Source of the DNA: Stutzerimonas zhaodongensis
GTDB taxonomy: Bacteria > Pseudomonadota > Gammaproteobacteria > Pseudomonadales > Pseudomonadaceae
Direction of reading: 5' to 3'
Assembly (NCBI RefSeq): GCF_003696365.1
Contig: NZ_RFFM01000001.1
Coordinates: forward strand, 1,565,852 to 1,629,851
DNA length: 64,000 nucleotides
Positions 1 to 8,034 of this stretch are shown one piece after another; the stretch's first letter is position 1, and every line of letters begins with the position of its first letter. The position numbers and the translations under genes were made by a program. The notes under the pieces were generated by a model. That model ran no database searches and was not told the DNA's origin. It saw only the letters and a list, made by a program, of their open reading frames with translations.

Positions 1-1503
1 GGCCTGGCCGTTGCGCAGTACCACGCAGGCCTTAACCGTCTCGCCACGCTTGGGGTCGGGGCAGGATATGACGCAGCATTCCTGAATTGCAGGGTGGCGG
101 TACATCAGGCTCTCCACCTCCGACGGCCAGACCTTGAAGCCCGAGGCGTTGATCATCCGCTTGACCCGGTCGACCAGGAAGAAATAGCCCTCTTCATCGT
201 AGTAGCCCATATCACCGGTGCGAAAAAACCGGTGGCCATCGAGGTCGATGAAGGCGCGCTCGGTCTCTTCTGGGCGGTTCCAGTAACCCTGGAACAGCTG
301 TGGCCCTCGGCTGATGATTTCGCCCACTTCGTTGGGGCCGAGTTCCTGGCCGGTGGTCAGGTCGATGACGCGGCTGTCGACGTCAAACACCGGAATGCCA
401 AGGCACTGCGGCTTTGGTCGCGGCACGGGATTGATGTGGGTGGCCGCGATGGTTTCCGACAAACCATAGCCTTCGATATAGCGAAGCCCGGTGAGGCGGT
501 GCAGTTTCTCCTCTACGGCCTTGGGCATTGCAGCACCACCGCCGCCAACGCTGACCAGGCTGGACAGGTCATAGCGCTCGACATCCGGATCGGAGAGAAA
601 ATCGATGGCCATGGTCGCGATGTTCACCCAGCCGGTGACTTTGTGTCGCTCGATCAGCTGGGCCGCCACGGTGCGGTCCCAGCGGGTCATGATGACCGCG
701 GTACCGCCGTTATATATCGGCCCGCTCATGGCACCCTGCATGCCTGTGACATGAAAGTACGGCAGCGTCGCGAGGATGACCGATTCACTGGTGCTGTTGG
801 TCCATACCACCCGATGAATGATCGTCGCCATGGCCGAGCGATGGGTGTGCATGCAACCTTTCGGCGCGCCCGTTGTGCCGGAGCTATAAGGAAACACACA
901 CAGATCGTCAGGTCCGGCCGTATGCGGCCCCGCCTTGTGACCAGCATTCAGAGCCTCGCTCCAGGCAATAGCCCCTGCGAAGTCCGGCGTAACGGCCGGT
1001 GCCTGCACCTCAGCCGGCAGCGCCAGATCGGTGGGCTGGCGAACGTAATCCGAGTAAGTCGCTACGATGACATGACCTAGCTGTGCAGTACCGACCAGTG
1101 GCGAGATGAATCCGGTCAGCTCCTGCCCGCAAAGGCACACGGCAGCGCCGGTGTCGTGCAGGTAGTGCTCGAGCTCCGCGCTGTGGTTCATCGGGTTGAC
1201 CGGGATCACCACTGCGTCCGCGCGCAGGATCGCGTAATAGGCAATGGTGAACTGCGGCGAGTTCTGCATGTACAGCAGCACCCGATCACCCTTTGCGACG
1301 CCCAGATGCCGCAGGTAGCCCGCCATTGCTTCCACTTCGCGCAGCAGTTCGGTGTAGGTGATCAAGGTGTCGTAGAAGATGATCGCCGTCTTGTTCGGGA
1401 AGCGCCGGGCGGAGACTTCGAGATTATTGAACAGGCTGGTCTCCGGCACGCTCAGGTGCTTGGGCAGATCGTCTGGCCAGACCGCATGATGACGAGTGAA
1501 CAT
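1..1503 (-). CDS. Acyl-CoA ligase (AMP-binding), C-terminus cut by window edge
   Basis: An ATP-dependent acyl-CoA synthetase that would activate a free carboxylic acid to its CoA thioester through an acyl-adenylate. My translation of the open minus-strand frame gives 501 codons without a stop. It contains the P-loop motif YSSGTTGAPKG near residues 205-215, the GYGLSET motif, the RTGDMGYYDEEGYF hinge region, and KVWPSEVES leading into the small C-terminal domain. The final catalytic lysine lies outside the window; the family is usually about 540-560 residues. The ATG shares one base with the TAA stop of the surE-like gene (TAATG), so translation is probably coupled. It is the last visible gene of an operon with kinase, dehydrogenase, SDR and thioesterase genes, which suggests it feeds that pathway. 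Medium-chain or hydroxy-acid substrates are plausible; the exact acid is unknown. Confidence 0.88.
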   Translation of the reverse strand, partial: MFTRHHAVWPDDLPKHLSVPETSLFNNLEVSARRFPNKTAIIFYDTLITYTELLREVEAMAGYLRHLGVAKGDRVLLYMQNSPQFTIAYYAILRADAVVIPVNPMNHSAELEHYLHDTGAAVCLCGQELTGFISPLVGTAQLGHVIVATYSDYVRQPTDLALPAEVQAPAVTPDFAGAIAWSEALNAGHKAGPHTAGPDDLCVFPYSSGTTGAPKGCMHTHRSAMATIIHRVVWTNSTSESVILATLPYFHVTGMQGAMSGPIYNGGTAVIMTRWDRTVAAQLIERHKVTGWVNIATMAIDFLSDPDVERYDLSSLVSVGGGGAAMPKAVEEKLHRLTGLRYIEGYGLSETIAATHINPVPRPKPQCLGIPVFDVDSRVIDLTTGQELGPNEVGEIISRGPQLFQGYWNRPEETERAFIDLDGHRFFRTGDMGYYDEEGYFFLVDRVKRMINASGFKVWPSEVESLMYRHPAIQECCVISCPDPKRGETVKACVVLRNGQA

Positions 1504-2306
1504 TACTGAACTCCTGAGTCGCAATTGACGGCCAGATCGGCCATGGCCTGTTCTTCGCCCCATTCGAGCCACCCACGGGTATCGCGCAATGGGGTGATTG
1601 CGATGCACTTTTGGCGCAGCGCCGTGACGTCCAGTGCAGGGTCGGTGAGATGTGCGGACGAATGTTCGAAGCCGAGCCACCAGTAGGGCAGCCCGCGGCC
1701 ATCCCGCCCCGCCTGCAGTCGCGGCCGGGCGATCGAGCCCCGAGATTGCCGAGCCATTCGCAGATGGCTGACTGCGTCAGCCGAGCAAGCCGGGAAGTTC
1801 ACATTCCAGCAACAGCCGTTTTCGTCACGACGCGCCCATAGCCCGCGGATGATCAATGCCGCATAGCTTTCAACGCATGACCAATCAATACCTGTGCGAT
1901 CCAGGAAGGCCTGGCTGAGGCCAATTGCCGGAAGGCCCAGCAGGTCGGCGCTGAGCACCGCTCCCAGCGTGCCGGAATAAGGCACCGAATCGCCAATGTT
2001 CGCGCCACTGTTGACGCCGGACAGCACCAACTCAGGTGGCGACTCCGCTAGCCATTCGGCCATGGCGAACATCACGCAGTCCGACGGCGTCCCTGAGACG
2101 GCGAAGCGTCGCTCGCCATGGTGGTACACGCGCAACGGCGCATGCACCGAGATGCCCTGCCCTGTACCGCTTTGGTCGTGCTCGGGCGCAACTACCCAGA
2201 CTTCCTCGGCCAGTTGTGAGGCAATGCGCTCGAGCAGTGCCAGCCCCGGTGCGGCAATACCGTCATCGTTGGTCAGCAGGACGCGGCGCAGCAAGGGTCC
2301 ATTCAT
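1503..2306 (-). CDS. surE: SurE-family 5'-nucleotidase/phosphatase paralogue
   Basis: SurE enzymes are metal-dependent phosphatases that act on nucleoside monophosphates and some other phosphoesters. From the ATG at 2306 the protein is 267 aa. Family metal ligands are visible: the N-terminal LLTNDDG (D14, D15), APEHDQSGTG (S46) and SGVNSGANIGD (N99), then the conserved PYSGTLGA loop. I chose this start because its ATG overlaps the upstream kinase stop by four bases (ATGA) and the NDDG motif follows at the normal distance; an in-frame start at 2345 would add residues inside the kinase gene. The canonical Pseudomonas surE sits in the pcm-nlpD-rpoS region, so this looks like a second, pathway-dedicated copy. 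It lies between a CoA-thioester kinase and an acyl-CoA ligase, so a role on a phosphorylated pathway intermediate or by-product nucleotide is an inference. Confidence 0.9.
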   Translation of the reverse strand: MNGPLLRRVLLTNDDGIAAPGLALLERIASQLAEEVWVVAPEHDQSGTGQGISVHAPLRVYHHGERRFAVSGTPSDCVMFAMAEWLAESPPELVLSGVNSGANIGDSVPYSGTLGAVLSADLLGLPAIGLSQAFLDRTGIDWSCVESYAALIIRGLWARRDENGCCWNVNFPACSADAVSHLRMARQSRGSIARPRLQAGRDGRGLPYWWLGFEHSSAHLTDPALDVTALRQKCIAITPLRDTRGWLEWGEEQAMADLAVNCDSGVQ

Positions 2307-3373
2307 AGCGCCGCTCCTCGGTCGCCAGCTTGAGCGATGCGCCAACCAGACTCGGCGAGAAGACCGGCCCGCTGGCCGACCTGCAGCGCATCGGCATTGC
2401 TGGCGTTGCCCTGCAGCGCACGCGCATAAACGCCCTGCAAAATGGCCGCAAGCCGGAACAGCGAAAACGCCACAAAGACATGCCAGTCATCAATGGCCGC
2501 ACGTCCGCTCTGCTCGCAATAACGCGCCAGCAGCTCCTGCTCGGATGGAATGCCCTGAGCTTTCAAATCGATTCCAACCAGGCCACGCAGGCCTTCGACA
2601 CCCGCCGGCAAGTGATAGGGCAAGCAGAAGTAGGCAAGGTCCGCCAGCGGATGACCGACCGTGGACAGTTCCCAATCGAGGATGGCCGCGACCCTCGCTT
2701 CCGCCGGCGCGAAGATGAGGTTGCCAAGCCGATAGTCGCCATGAGCAATTGCACATTCATCGCGCTGGGGCACCTGCTCTGGCAACCATTGCATCAGCCG
2801 CTCCATCGCTGGCATGTCGCCGGTGCGGGTAGCCTGGTACTGGCCGGACCAGCGTTTCACCTGACGGGCAAAATAGCCTTGAGCCTTGCCGAAATCACCC
2901 AGACCTACAGCTTCGACATCGACCTGATGCAGAGCGGCCAGCGTGTCGATGGCTGCCAGGTGAATCGGTGGGCGCTCAGCTGCGGTCAGCTGTTGCAGCG
3001 CGGGATGACTGAAGATGCGCCCATCGATGTGGTCCATCACATAGAAGGCGGTGCCGATGATGCTTTCGTCTTCGCATAACAGATGTACCGACGGCACCGG
3101 CACGCTGCCGTGTTCGAAAAGCGCCCGGATCACCTTGTACTCCCGCTCGACCATATGTGCCGAAGGCAGAACCTGGCCCGGCGGCTTCTTGCGCAGCACA
3201 TAGCGGCGACCGGCGCTTTCCAACAGGTAGGTCGGATTGGATTGGCCGCCCTGGAATTGGCGAACACTCAGCTGGCCGCCCATTTCCGGCAGGTGGTGGC
3301 GGAGGTATCGGGCCAGCGCAGCTTCGTCGAAACGATGCGCGGGAAGAACGTCGATCAGCTCGGGTTCGTTCAT
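2303..3373 (-). CDS. APH-fold kinase of the ACAD10/ACAD11 and LvaA type
   Basis: A small-molecule phosphotransferase with the aminoglycoside-phosphotransferase fold, 356 aa from the ATG at 3373. The N-lobe has GGQSNPTY, then VLRKKPPG (lysine near 62) and PSAHMVEREY, wording very close to the kinase domain of eukaryotic ACAD11. The C-lobe has the Brenner motif HGDYRLGN (H211, D213, N218) and LDWE (D233) for Mg2+ binding. In that family and in LvaA of Pseudomonas putida levulinate catabolism, the enzyme phosphorylates a 4-hydroxyacyl-CoA. A longer in-frame start at 3400 exists; 3373 is preferred because it has a GAGG ribosome site and leaves a 10-bp gap after the SDR gene. It overlaps surE by four bases. 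The substrate is inferred, and choline or sugar kinases of the same fold are the alternative. Confidence 0.88.
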   Translation of the reverse strand: MNEPELIDVLPAHRFDEAALARYLRHHLPEMGGQLSVRQFQGGQSNPTYLLESAGRRYVLRKKPPGQVLPSAHMVEREYKVIRALFEHGSVPVPSVHLLCEDESIIGTAFYVMDHIDGRIFSHPALQQLTAAERPPIHLAAIDTLAALHQVDVEAVGLGDFGKAQGYFARQVKRWSGQYQATRTGDMPAMERLMQWLPEQVPQRDECAIAHGDYRLGNLIFAPAEARVAAILDWELSTVGHPLADLAYFCLPYHLPAGVEGLRGLVGIDLKAQGIPSEQELLARYCEQSGRAAIDDWHVFVAFSLFRLAAILQGVYARALQGNASNADALQVGQRAGLLAESGWRIAQAGDRGAAL

Positions 3374-3383
3374 CGCCACGCCC

Positions 3384-4151
3384 TCAACATGCCGTTTCAC
3401 CGCCGTCGGCGACGATCACCTGGCCAGTGATGTAACCGCTGGCGGGGGCTGCCAGGAAGACCGCGAGACCGGCAATGTCCACCGGCTCACCAATTCGACG
3501 CAGCGGCGTTTTTTCGGCAGCGCGGCGTACTCGCTCCGGATCGTCCAGCAGTGCCTTGGCGAAATCGGTGCGCACAAGGCCCGGTGCAATGGCGTTGACG
3601 CGGATGCCCCTGGGACCCCACTCGGCCGCAAGATTACGCGCCAGCGCCGCCTCTGCCGCCTTGGATACACCGTAGGTGCCGATCACGGTATTGCCGCGCA
3701 ACCCGGCAATGCTGGAGAGCATGATCACCGCACCCTCGCCACGCTCGGCCATCTGGGGCAAGACCATGTTCGAAAGCCAGAAAGTGCCCTTGACGTTGGT
3801 GTCCATGATCTTGTCCCAGGCGTCGTCGGTCAGCTCGCTGGTCGGGCCGTAGACCGGGTTGGTCGCGGCATTGCAAACCAGCACGTCGATACGCCCCCAG
3901 GCCTGCAGAGTGGTGTCCACCAGCCGCTGGAGGTCTTCCTTGCGGCCCACATGGCAAGGCACTGCGATGGCCTCGTAGCCCGCAGCGTTCAGCTCGGCGG
4001 CAACAGCGTCGCAGGCATCGGCCTTGCGGCTGGAAATCACAACGCGCGCGCCGCACTTGGCCATTTCCTCGGCAATGGAGCGGCCGATGCCGCGGGTGGA
4101 GCCGGTGATCAGCGCCACCTTCCCGGTCAGATCGAATAGCGGATTGGTCAT
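3384..4151 (-). CDS. Short-chain dehydrogenase/reductase (SDR)
   Basis: A classical 255-aa SDR that oxidises or reduces a hydroxyl/keto group with NAD(P). Visible features are the nucleotide-binding TGSTRGIG (residues 17-23), the CNAA segment (N94), catalytic S147, and YGVSK with Y160 and K164, plus the IAPGLVRTDF stretch after strand six. It resembles 3-oxoacyl-ACP reductase-like enzymes, but its place between an acyl-CoA dehydrogenase and an acyl-CoA kinase suggests a hydroxyacyl-CoA/ketoacyl-CoA step, as proposed for LvaD in levulinate breakdown. An AAGGA ribosome site lies nine bases upstream of the ATG. It follows the dehydrogenase gene by 35 bp and precedes the kinase by 10 bp. Confidence 0.92.
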   Translation of the reverse strand: MTNPLFDLTGKVALITGSTRGIGRSIAEEMAKCGARVVISSRKADACDAVAAELNAAGYEAIAVPCHVGRKEDLQRLVDTTLQAWGRIDVLVCNAATNPVYGPTSELTDDAWDKIMDTNVKGTFWLSNMVLPQMAERGEGAVIMLSSIAGLRGNTVIGTYGVSKAAEAALARNLAAEWGPRGIRVNAIAPGLVRTDFAKALLDDPERVRRAAEKTPLRRIGEPVDIAGLAVFLAAPASGYITGQVIVADGGETAC

Positions 4152-4186
4152 CTGGCTGCGTCCTTCTTGTTGGTGTTATCAGGCGC

Positions 4187-5398
4187 TCAGCGCTTGCTGG
4201 AATAGTTCTTCAGCTCAAGCTTGGCGATGGTGTCCAGGTGAACTTCATCCGGCCCGTCAGCCAGACGCAGCGTTCGTTGATGAGCCCATGCAGCGGCGAG
4301 AAAGCTGTCCTGGGAAACGCCCTTGGCACCATGGACCTGGATGGCTCGATCCAGCACGCGCAGCGCCATGCTAGGGGCCGCGGCCTTGATCATGGCGATC
4401 TCCTGCCGCGCCACCTTGTTGCCGACGGTGTCCATCATCCGCGCCGCTTTCAGCGTCAGCAGGCGGGTCTGCTCGATCTCAATGCGCGAGCGAGCGATGT
4501 CCTTGCGGATCGAGTCGAAGTCCGCCAGCGGTTTGCCGAACGCCACCCGCTCATGTATGCGCTCGCACATAGCCTGCAAGGCGCGCTCGGCCACGCCGAT
4601 GGTGCGCATGCAGTGGTGGATGCGGCCGGGGCCGAGACGCCCTTGGGCGATTTCGAAACCGCGCCCCTCCCCCAGCAGCATGTTGCTGGCCGGGACGCGC
4701 ACGTTGTCGTAGTGGATCTCGGCGTGGCCATGGGGCGCATGGTCGTAGCCAAAGACGTTGAGCGCCCTGATGATCTCGACGCCTGGCGTGTCCAATGGGA
4801 CGAGGATCATCGACTGCTGCCGATGCCGCTCGGCGAAGGGGTCGGTCTTGCCCATGACGATAGCGATCTTGCAGGTGGTCGTCATTGCACCGGATGACCA
4901 CCACTTGCGGCCATTGATGACGTATTCATCGCCTTCACGGCGAATCTCGCAGGCGATATTGGTGGCGTCGGACGACGCCACCTCAGGTTCGGTCATGGAG
5001 AAGCAAGAGCGTATCTCGCCGTTCAGCAGTGGTTTCAACCACTTGTCCTGCTGTTCTGGCGTGCCGTAGCGCGCCAGAACCTCCATGTTGCCCGTATCCG
5101 GTGCCGAGCAGTTGAACACCTCGGCAGCGACAGGGGAGCGCCCCATGATTTCGCACAGGTGTGCGTATTCGAAATTGGTCAGCCCAGCACCGTGATCACT
5201 GTCCGGCAGAAACAGGTTCCACAAGCCCTGGGCACGAGCTTTGAGTTTCAGCTCTTCAAGGATCGGAGGGGGCGCCCAGCGATTACTGGCCGTGGCGACC
5301 TGCTCATGGAAAACGTGCTCGTTCGGGTAGATGTGTTCTTCCATGAATGCCGTGAGCTGCTGCTGGAGCTCCAGCGCTTTACCGGTCAGTTCATACAT
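4187..5398 (-). CDS. Acyl-CoA dehydrogenase of the ACAD10/ACAD11 type
   Basis: A FAD enzyme of the acyl-CoA dehydrogenase fold, about 403 aa. The signature [16 protein letters not shown], the WWSSGA segment, [10 protein letters not shown] and the C-terminal LADGPDEVH are the pattern I associate with ACAD10/11 dehydrogenase domains rather than with short-chain FadE enzymes. In ACAD11 and in LvaC this partner acts on a 4-phosphohydroxyacyl-CoA, with loss of phosphate and rearrangement toward a normal beta-oxidation substrate. The ATG at 5398 is preferred over 5404 because the AAGGA ribosome site is then eight bases away instead of two; the difference is two residues. The start overlaps the thioesterase stop by eight bases. 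The kinase domain fused to this one in ACAD11 is here encoded two genes downstream. Confidence 0.92.
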   Translation of the reverse strand: MYELTGKALELQQQLTAFMEEHIYPNEHVFHEQVATASNRWAPPPILEELKLKARAQGLWNLFLPDSDHGAGLTNFEYAHLCEIMGRSPVAAEVFNCSAPDTGNMEVLARYGTPEQQDKWLKPLLNGEIRSCFSMTEPEVASSDATNIACEIRREGDEYVINGRKWWSSGAMTTTCKIAIVMGKTDPFAERHRQQSMILVPLDTPGVEIIRALNVFGYDHAPHGHAEIHYDNVRVPASNMLLGEGRGFEIAQGRLGPGRIHHCMRTIGVAERALQAMCERIHERVAFGKPLADFDSIRKDIARSRIEIEQTRLLTLKAARMMDTVGNKVARQEIAMIKAAAPSMALRVLDRAIQVHGAKGVSQDSFLAAAWAHQRTLRLADGPDEVHLDTIAKLELKNYSSKR

Positions 5399-5894
5399 CG
5401 CCATGTTCCTTATTGTTGTTATGTGTCAGGAAATCCAAGGGCACGCCTTGCGCTTGCTCGCTGCCGGAGCGCAGGCGAAATGTGGCTTCGCCGATGGCCA
5501 GCAGGCGATCTTCGGCGTCGCGGACTTCTCCCGAACTATTGAAGATGCGACTGCCGCCGGCGCGTCGCTTGCCGATCGCGCGGATCACCCCACCCGAGCA
5601 TTGCCCGGTGAAGGTAGTGTTGAGCACCAGCGTGATGGCCTTGCGGACCCGTCCGGGATATGGGCAATAGGTGCCAGCTTCAGCCAGAACTACATCGAGC
5701 AGCGCGGTAATCACACCGCCATGAAGCACACCGGCCATATTCAAGTGGCAGGACTGAACGTCGAGCTCGATCACCGCCTCGTTCTCGCTCCATGACACCT
5801 GACGGTAGCCAAGCACCTGATGGAAACCGGGAAGGTCCTTGCCGCCGCTGATGGGCAGATCGCCCCTAGGGGTCGCGATTGTGGGCTCGTCCAT
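5391..5894 (-). CDS. PaaI-type hotdog acyl-CoA thioesterase
   Basis: A 167-aa hotdog-fold thioesterase that hydrolyses acyl-CoA to free acid and CoA. The family motif [17 protein letters not shown] (about residues 57-73) carries the HGG oxyanion loop and the acidic catalytic residue of PaaI/YdiI-type enzymes, and the [13 protein letters not shown] strand follows. It is the first gene of the six-gene minus-strand operon. The most likely role is release of CoA from dead-end or excess thioesters of the pathway, which is an inference. A plain PaaI-family assignment is safe; the chain-length preference cannot be read from sequence. Confidence 0.9.
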   Translation of the reverse strand: MDEPTIATPRGDLPISGGKDLPGFHQVLGYRQVSWSENEAVIELDVQSCHLNMAGVLHGGVITALLDVVLAEAGTYCPYPGRVRKAITLVLNTTFTGQCSGGVIRAIGKRRAGGSRIFNSSGEVRDAEDRLLAIGEATFRLRSGSEQAQGVPLDFLTHNNNKEHGDV

Positions 5895-5925
5895 TTCGAG
5901 GCCTAGCGCGCGCGGATCAGGTCAT

Positions 5926-5938
5926 ACACATGATGTGT
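5926..5938. promoter_or_regulatory. Candidate operator ACACAT-N1-ATGTGT
   Basis: A 13-bp interrupted palindrome centred about 38 bp upstream of the thioesterase ATG, in the right place for a repressor site of the acyl-CoA operon. No regulator gene is visible nearby, so the protein that would bind it is unknown. Confidence 0.35.
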
Positions 5939-5984
5939 GCCGCCCGATACCGTTCTGTCTGTAATGCTGATGCATGAATGCATA

Positions 5985-6021
5985 GCGAGTCCTCTCGATT
6001 GTTTTTGTGGCGAGTCCTCTC
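5985..6021. repeat. Direct repeat GCGAGTCCTCTC, two copies
   Basis: Two identical 12-bp copies at 5985-5996 and 6010-6021, offset by 25 bp, in the divergent intergenic region. The spacing (about two and a half helical turns) would suit two protein protomers on opposite faces or may be incidental. No other copy was noticed in the window. Confidence 0.5.
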
Positions 6022-6243
6022 CCTTTGAAGCTGGCATGCCTGAATCCATGCGTCAATTCGAAATCCAGTTCCATCAGGCAGAATTATGATGACCCACAAA
6101 CAGAACCGTCTAAGCTGAACCGCGAGCTTGCGTGGCAGCATCCAGTCAGCGATCTGACACAATCTGAATGACCTGCCCTGCAGCGATAGCCTTCTGCTAG
6201 CGCTTGAAAAAGCCCTGCGCTATGTTAGCTTTCGATCAGCTTT

Positions 6244-6284
6244 GCAAAAGACAGTTTTGCTGTGCGAAACAAGCATGCGAAACA
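6244..6284. promoter_or_regulatory. Inverted and direct repeats upstream of dctP
   Basis: A perfect inverted repeat GCAAAA-N5-TTTTGC at 6244-6260 is followed at once by two copies of TGCGAAACA at 6263-6271 and 6276-6284. The cluster ends about 50 bp before the dctP ATG, so it could be an operator for the TRAP transporter genes or a leader structure. Confidence 0.4.
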
Positions 6285-6335
6285 GATGACACAAAGATGG
6301 CCCGCAGCCTGACAATTACAACAAGAGGACGCGTT

Positions 6336-7370
6336 ATGAAATCCATGCTCAAGAAGCTACTCGTACCGGCCAGCCTGGTCGCGTTTGCAGTGGCTACGGT
6401 GGCCTCCCCGGTGGCGGTCGCGCAGGACGTCACCAAGTGGCGTGTTCAATCCCACTGGCCGAGCGCCAGCAGCTCCTACAAGGACAGCCTTGAGCGGTTG
6501 AAACGCGAGATCGAAAGCCGCACCGAGGGCCGTCTGCAACTGCAGCTGTTCGAGGCCGGTGCTCTGTTCAAAGATACGGAAACCTTCAATGCGGTCAGCC
6601 GCGGCATCCTGCAGATGGGCACGATTTCGCCCGGTTACGCCCAGGACAAAATAAGCTTGGCCGGTATCGCCTCCGGTTTGCCCTTCGCGTTCCGCAACGT
6701 CTGGGAAGCCGCGTATTTCCATAAACACATGGGCTTCGAGGAGATGCTTCGCGAAGAGGCAGCCAAGCACAACGTGTACTGGTCGACCGACAAGGTCTAC
6801 CCCACCGAGATGGTGGTGAAGAAGCCAATCAACAGCTGGGAGGATTTCACCAAGCTGAAGATCCGCTCTTCCGGTGCGCTTCAGAAGTTTCTCAGCGAAG
6901 CCGGTGCATCCACCACTTTCCTTCCTGGCAGCGAGCTCTATCCCGCGCTGGATACCGGTGTGGTGGACGCTGCACATTGGGGCGCCGCGCAAGGGGCGGC
7001 CAGCATGAGCTTCTATGAGGTGACCAAATACCACGTCAAGCCGGCACTCAATATCGCTGGCACTGACGTGATCATCATCAGCCAGAAAGCCCTCGATGCG
7101 CTGTCCGAAAAGGATCAAGAAGCCGTCAAGCAGGTCCTCGATGAGCAATTCTGGTACCGCACCAACGAGTATCTGTACCAGGAGCAGATCGCCCTCTCCA
7201 ACGAGATCAAAGAGCACGGCGTCGAAGTCAACACGCTGCCTGAGGATGTGCAGAAGCGGCTGACGGAAGCCGCCCAGAAAACCTGGAACGCAGAAGGCAA
7301 GCGCAGCGACAACGCGGCAAAGGCGCTGCAGATGCTAAAGACCATGCTTGGCGATCTCGGCTATCTCTGA
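6336..7370 (+). CDS. dctP: TRAP transporter solute-binding protein (DctP family)
   Basis: Periplasmic receptor of a tripartite ATP-independent periplasmic transporter, 344 aa. Residues 1-29 form a signal peptide (KK, hydrophobic core, AVA cleavage site before Q30). The conserved KLKIRSSG contains R177, the arginine that in this family binds the substrate carboxylate, so an organic acid ligand is likely. The start at 6336 is chosen over the in-frame ATG at 6204 because it has an AGAGGA ribosome site and gives the signal peptide directly at the N-terminus. It is followed by the two membrane subunits. Divergence from the acyl-CoA/kinase operon suggests it imports the acid degraded by that operon; this is inference. 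Confidence 0.93.
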   Translation: MKSMLKKLLVPASLVAFAVATVASPVAVAQDVTKWRVQSHWPSASSSYKDSLERLKREIESRTEGRLQLQLFEAGALFKDTETFNAVSRGILQMGTISPGYAQDKISLAGIASGLPFAFRNVWEAAYFHKHMGFEEMLREEAAKHNVYWSTDKVYPTEMVVKKPINSWEDFTKLKIRSSGALQKFLSEAGASTTFLPGSELYPALDTGVVDAAHWGAAQGAASMSFYEVTKYHVKPALNIAGTDVIIISQKALDALSEKDQEAVKQVLDEQFWYRTNEYLYQEQIALSNEIKEHGVEVNTLPEDVQKRLTEAAQKTWNAEGKRSDNAAKALQMLKTMLGDLGYL

Positions 7371-7488
7371 CCTGCCAGGCTAGCCAGCACACCAGATTGC
7401 TCGCACTGGACCGGTCTCAGGGCCTGCCAGCGCGAGCGCTCCCGGTGTGGTTTCGCTCCCGATTCGCCATGCTGTCCTGGAGTTAGCG

Positions 7489-8034
7489 ATGCGCTTCATT
7501 CATGCGTACATCAACGGCATTACGCGGCTGAACAACCTGATCGGTCGTTGGGCGGCGTATCTGATACTGGTCATCTTTGTGCTGCTGATCGCCGAAGTGT
7601 TCATGCGGTATCTGCTCTCTGCGCCGACATCGTGGACCAACGAACTCGGGCAGATGCTGTTCGGCCTTTATATCGTCCTGTCCGGTGGCTTCGTCATGGC
7701 GCAACGCGGGCACGTCAACGTTGATCTTCTCTACAGCTCCCTCTCAAGAAGAACGCAGGCCTGGGTGGACATCTTTACCTCGTCGATGTTCTTTCTGTTC
7801 ATGGCCGCGCTGCTCTACTTCGGCAGTTCCATGGCCTGGGAGTCGGTCCAAAGCATGGAAACGAGTTATTCGGCCTGGAATCCGCCGATCTGGCCGATCA
7901 AGTTGGCCATTCCCATCGGCACGACTCTGCTACTCCTGCAGGGCGTGGCAAAGCTGCTGGACGACATTCTCGTAGCGCTGAACATCGAGCAAGACAAGGA
8001 TTTGTCTGAGTCTTCCATGGAGGGGAACAAATGA
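7489..8034 (+). CDS. dctQ: TRAP transporter small permease (DctQ)
   Basis: Small membrane subunit of the TRAP transporter, 181 aa, with four hydrophobic segments (about residues 19-40, 53-74, 91-115 and 132-153). Motifs typical of DctQ are EVFMRYLL near 33-40 and the WTNELGQMLF stretch. The ATG at 7489 is chosen over an upstream GTG (7447) because of the CTGGAG ribosome site. The gap after dctP is 118 bp, and the 3' end overlaps dctM by four bases, so the two permease genes are translationally coupled. Confidence 0.92.
   Translation: MRFIHAYINGITRLNNLIGRWAAYLILVIFVLLIAEVFMRYLLSAPTSWTNELGQMLFGLYIVLSGGFVMAQRGHVNVDLLYSSLSRRTQAWVDIFTSSMFFLFMAALLYFGSSMAWESVQSMETSYSAWNPPIWPIKLAIPIGTTLLLLQGVAKLLDDILVALNIEQDKDLSESSMEGNK

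Larger units (their letters stand above)
5895..6335. other. Divergent control region between acyl-CoA operon and TRAP genes
   Basis: A 441-bp stretch without a convincing gene. It separates the start of the minus-strand thioesterase operon from the plus-strand dctP gene, so both promoters must lie here. It holds several candidate regulator sites: an interrupted palindrome at 5926-5938, a 12-bp direct repeat at 5985-5996 and 6010-6021, an inverted repeat at 6244-6260 and a nonamer direct repeat at 6263-6284. An 81-codon frame on the minus strand has no ribosome site or recognisable motif and is not called. No clear sigma54 -24/-12 element was found by eye. Confidence 0.6.

Noticed and set aside
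94-1080. Long plus-strand open frame of 328 codons
   Set aside because: It is the antisense shadow of the acyl-CoA ligase gene, whose minus-strand translation has all family motifs.
5917-6162. 81-codon minus-strand frame in the divergent control region
   Set aside because: No ribosome site, no recognisable motif, and it would cover the repeats and promoters of the thioesterase operon.
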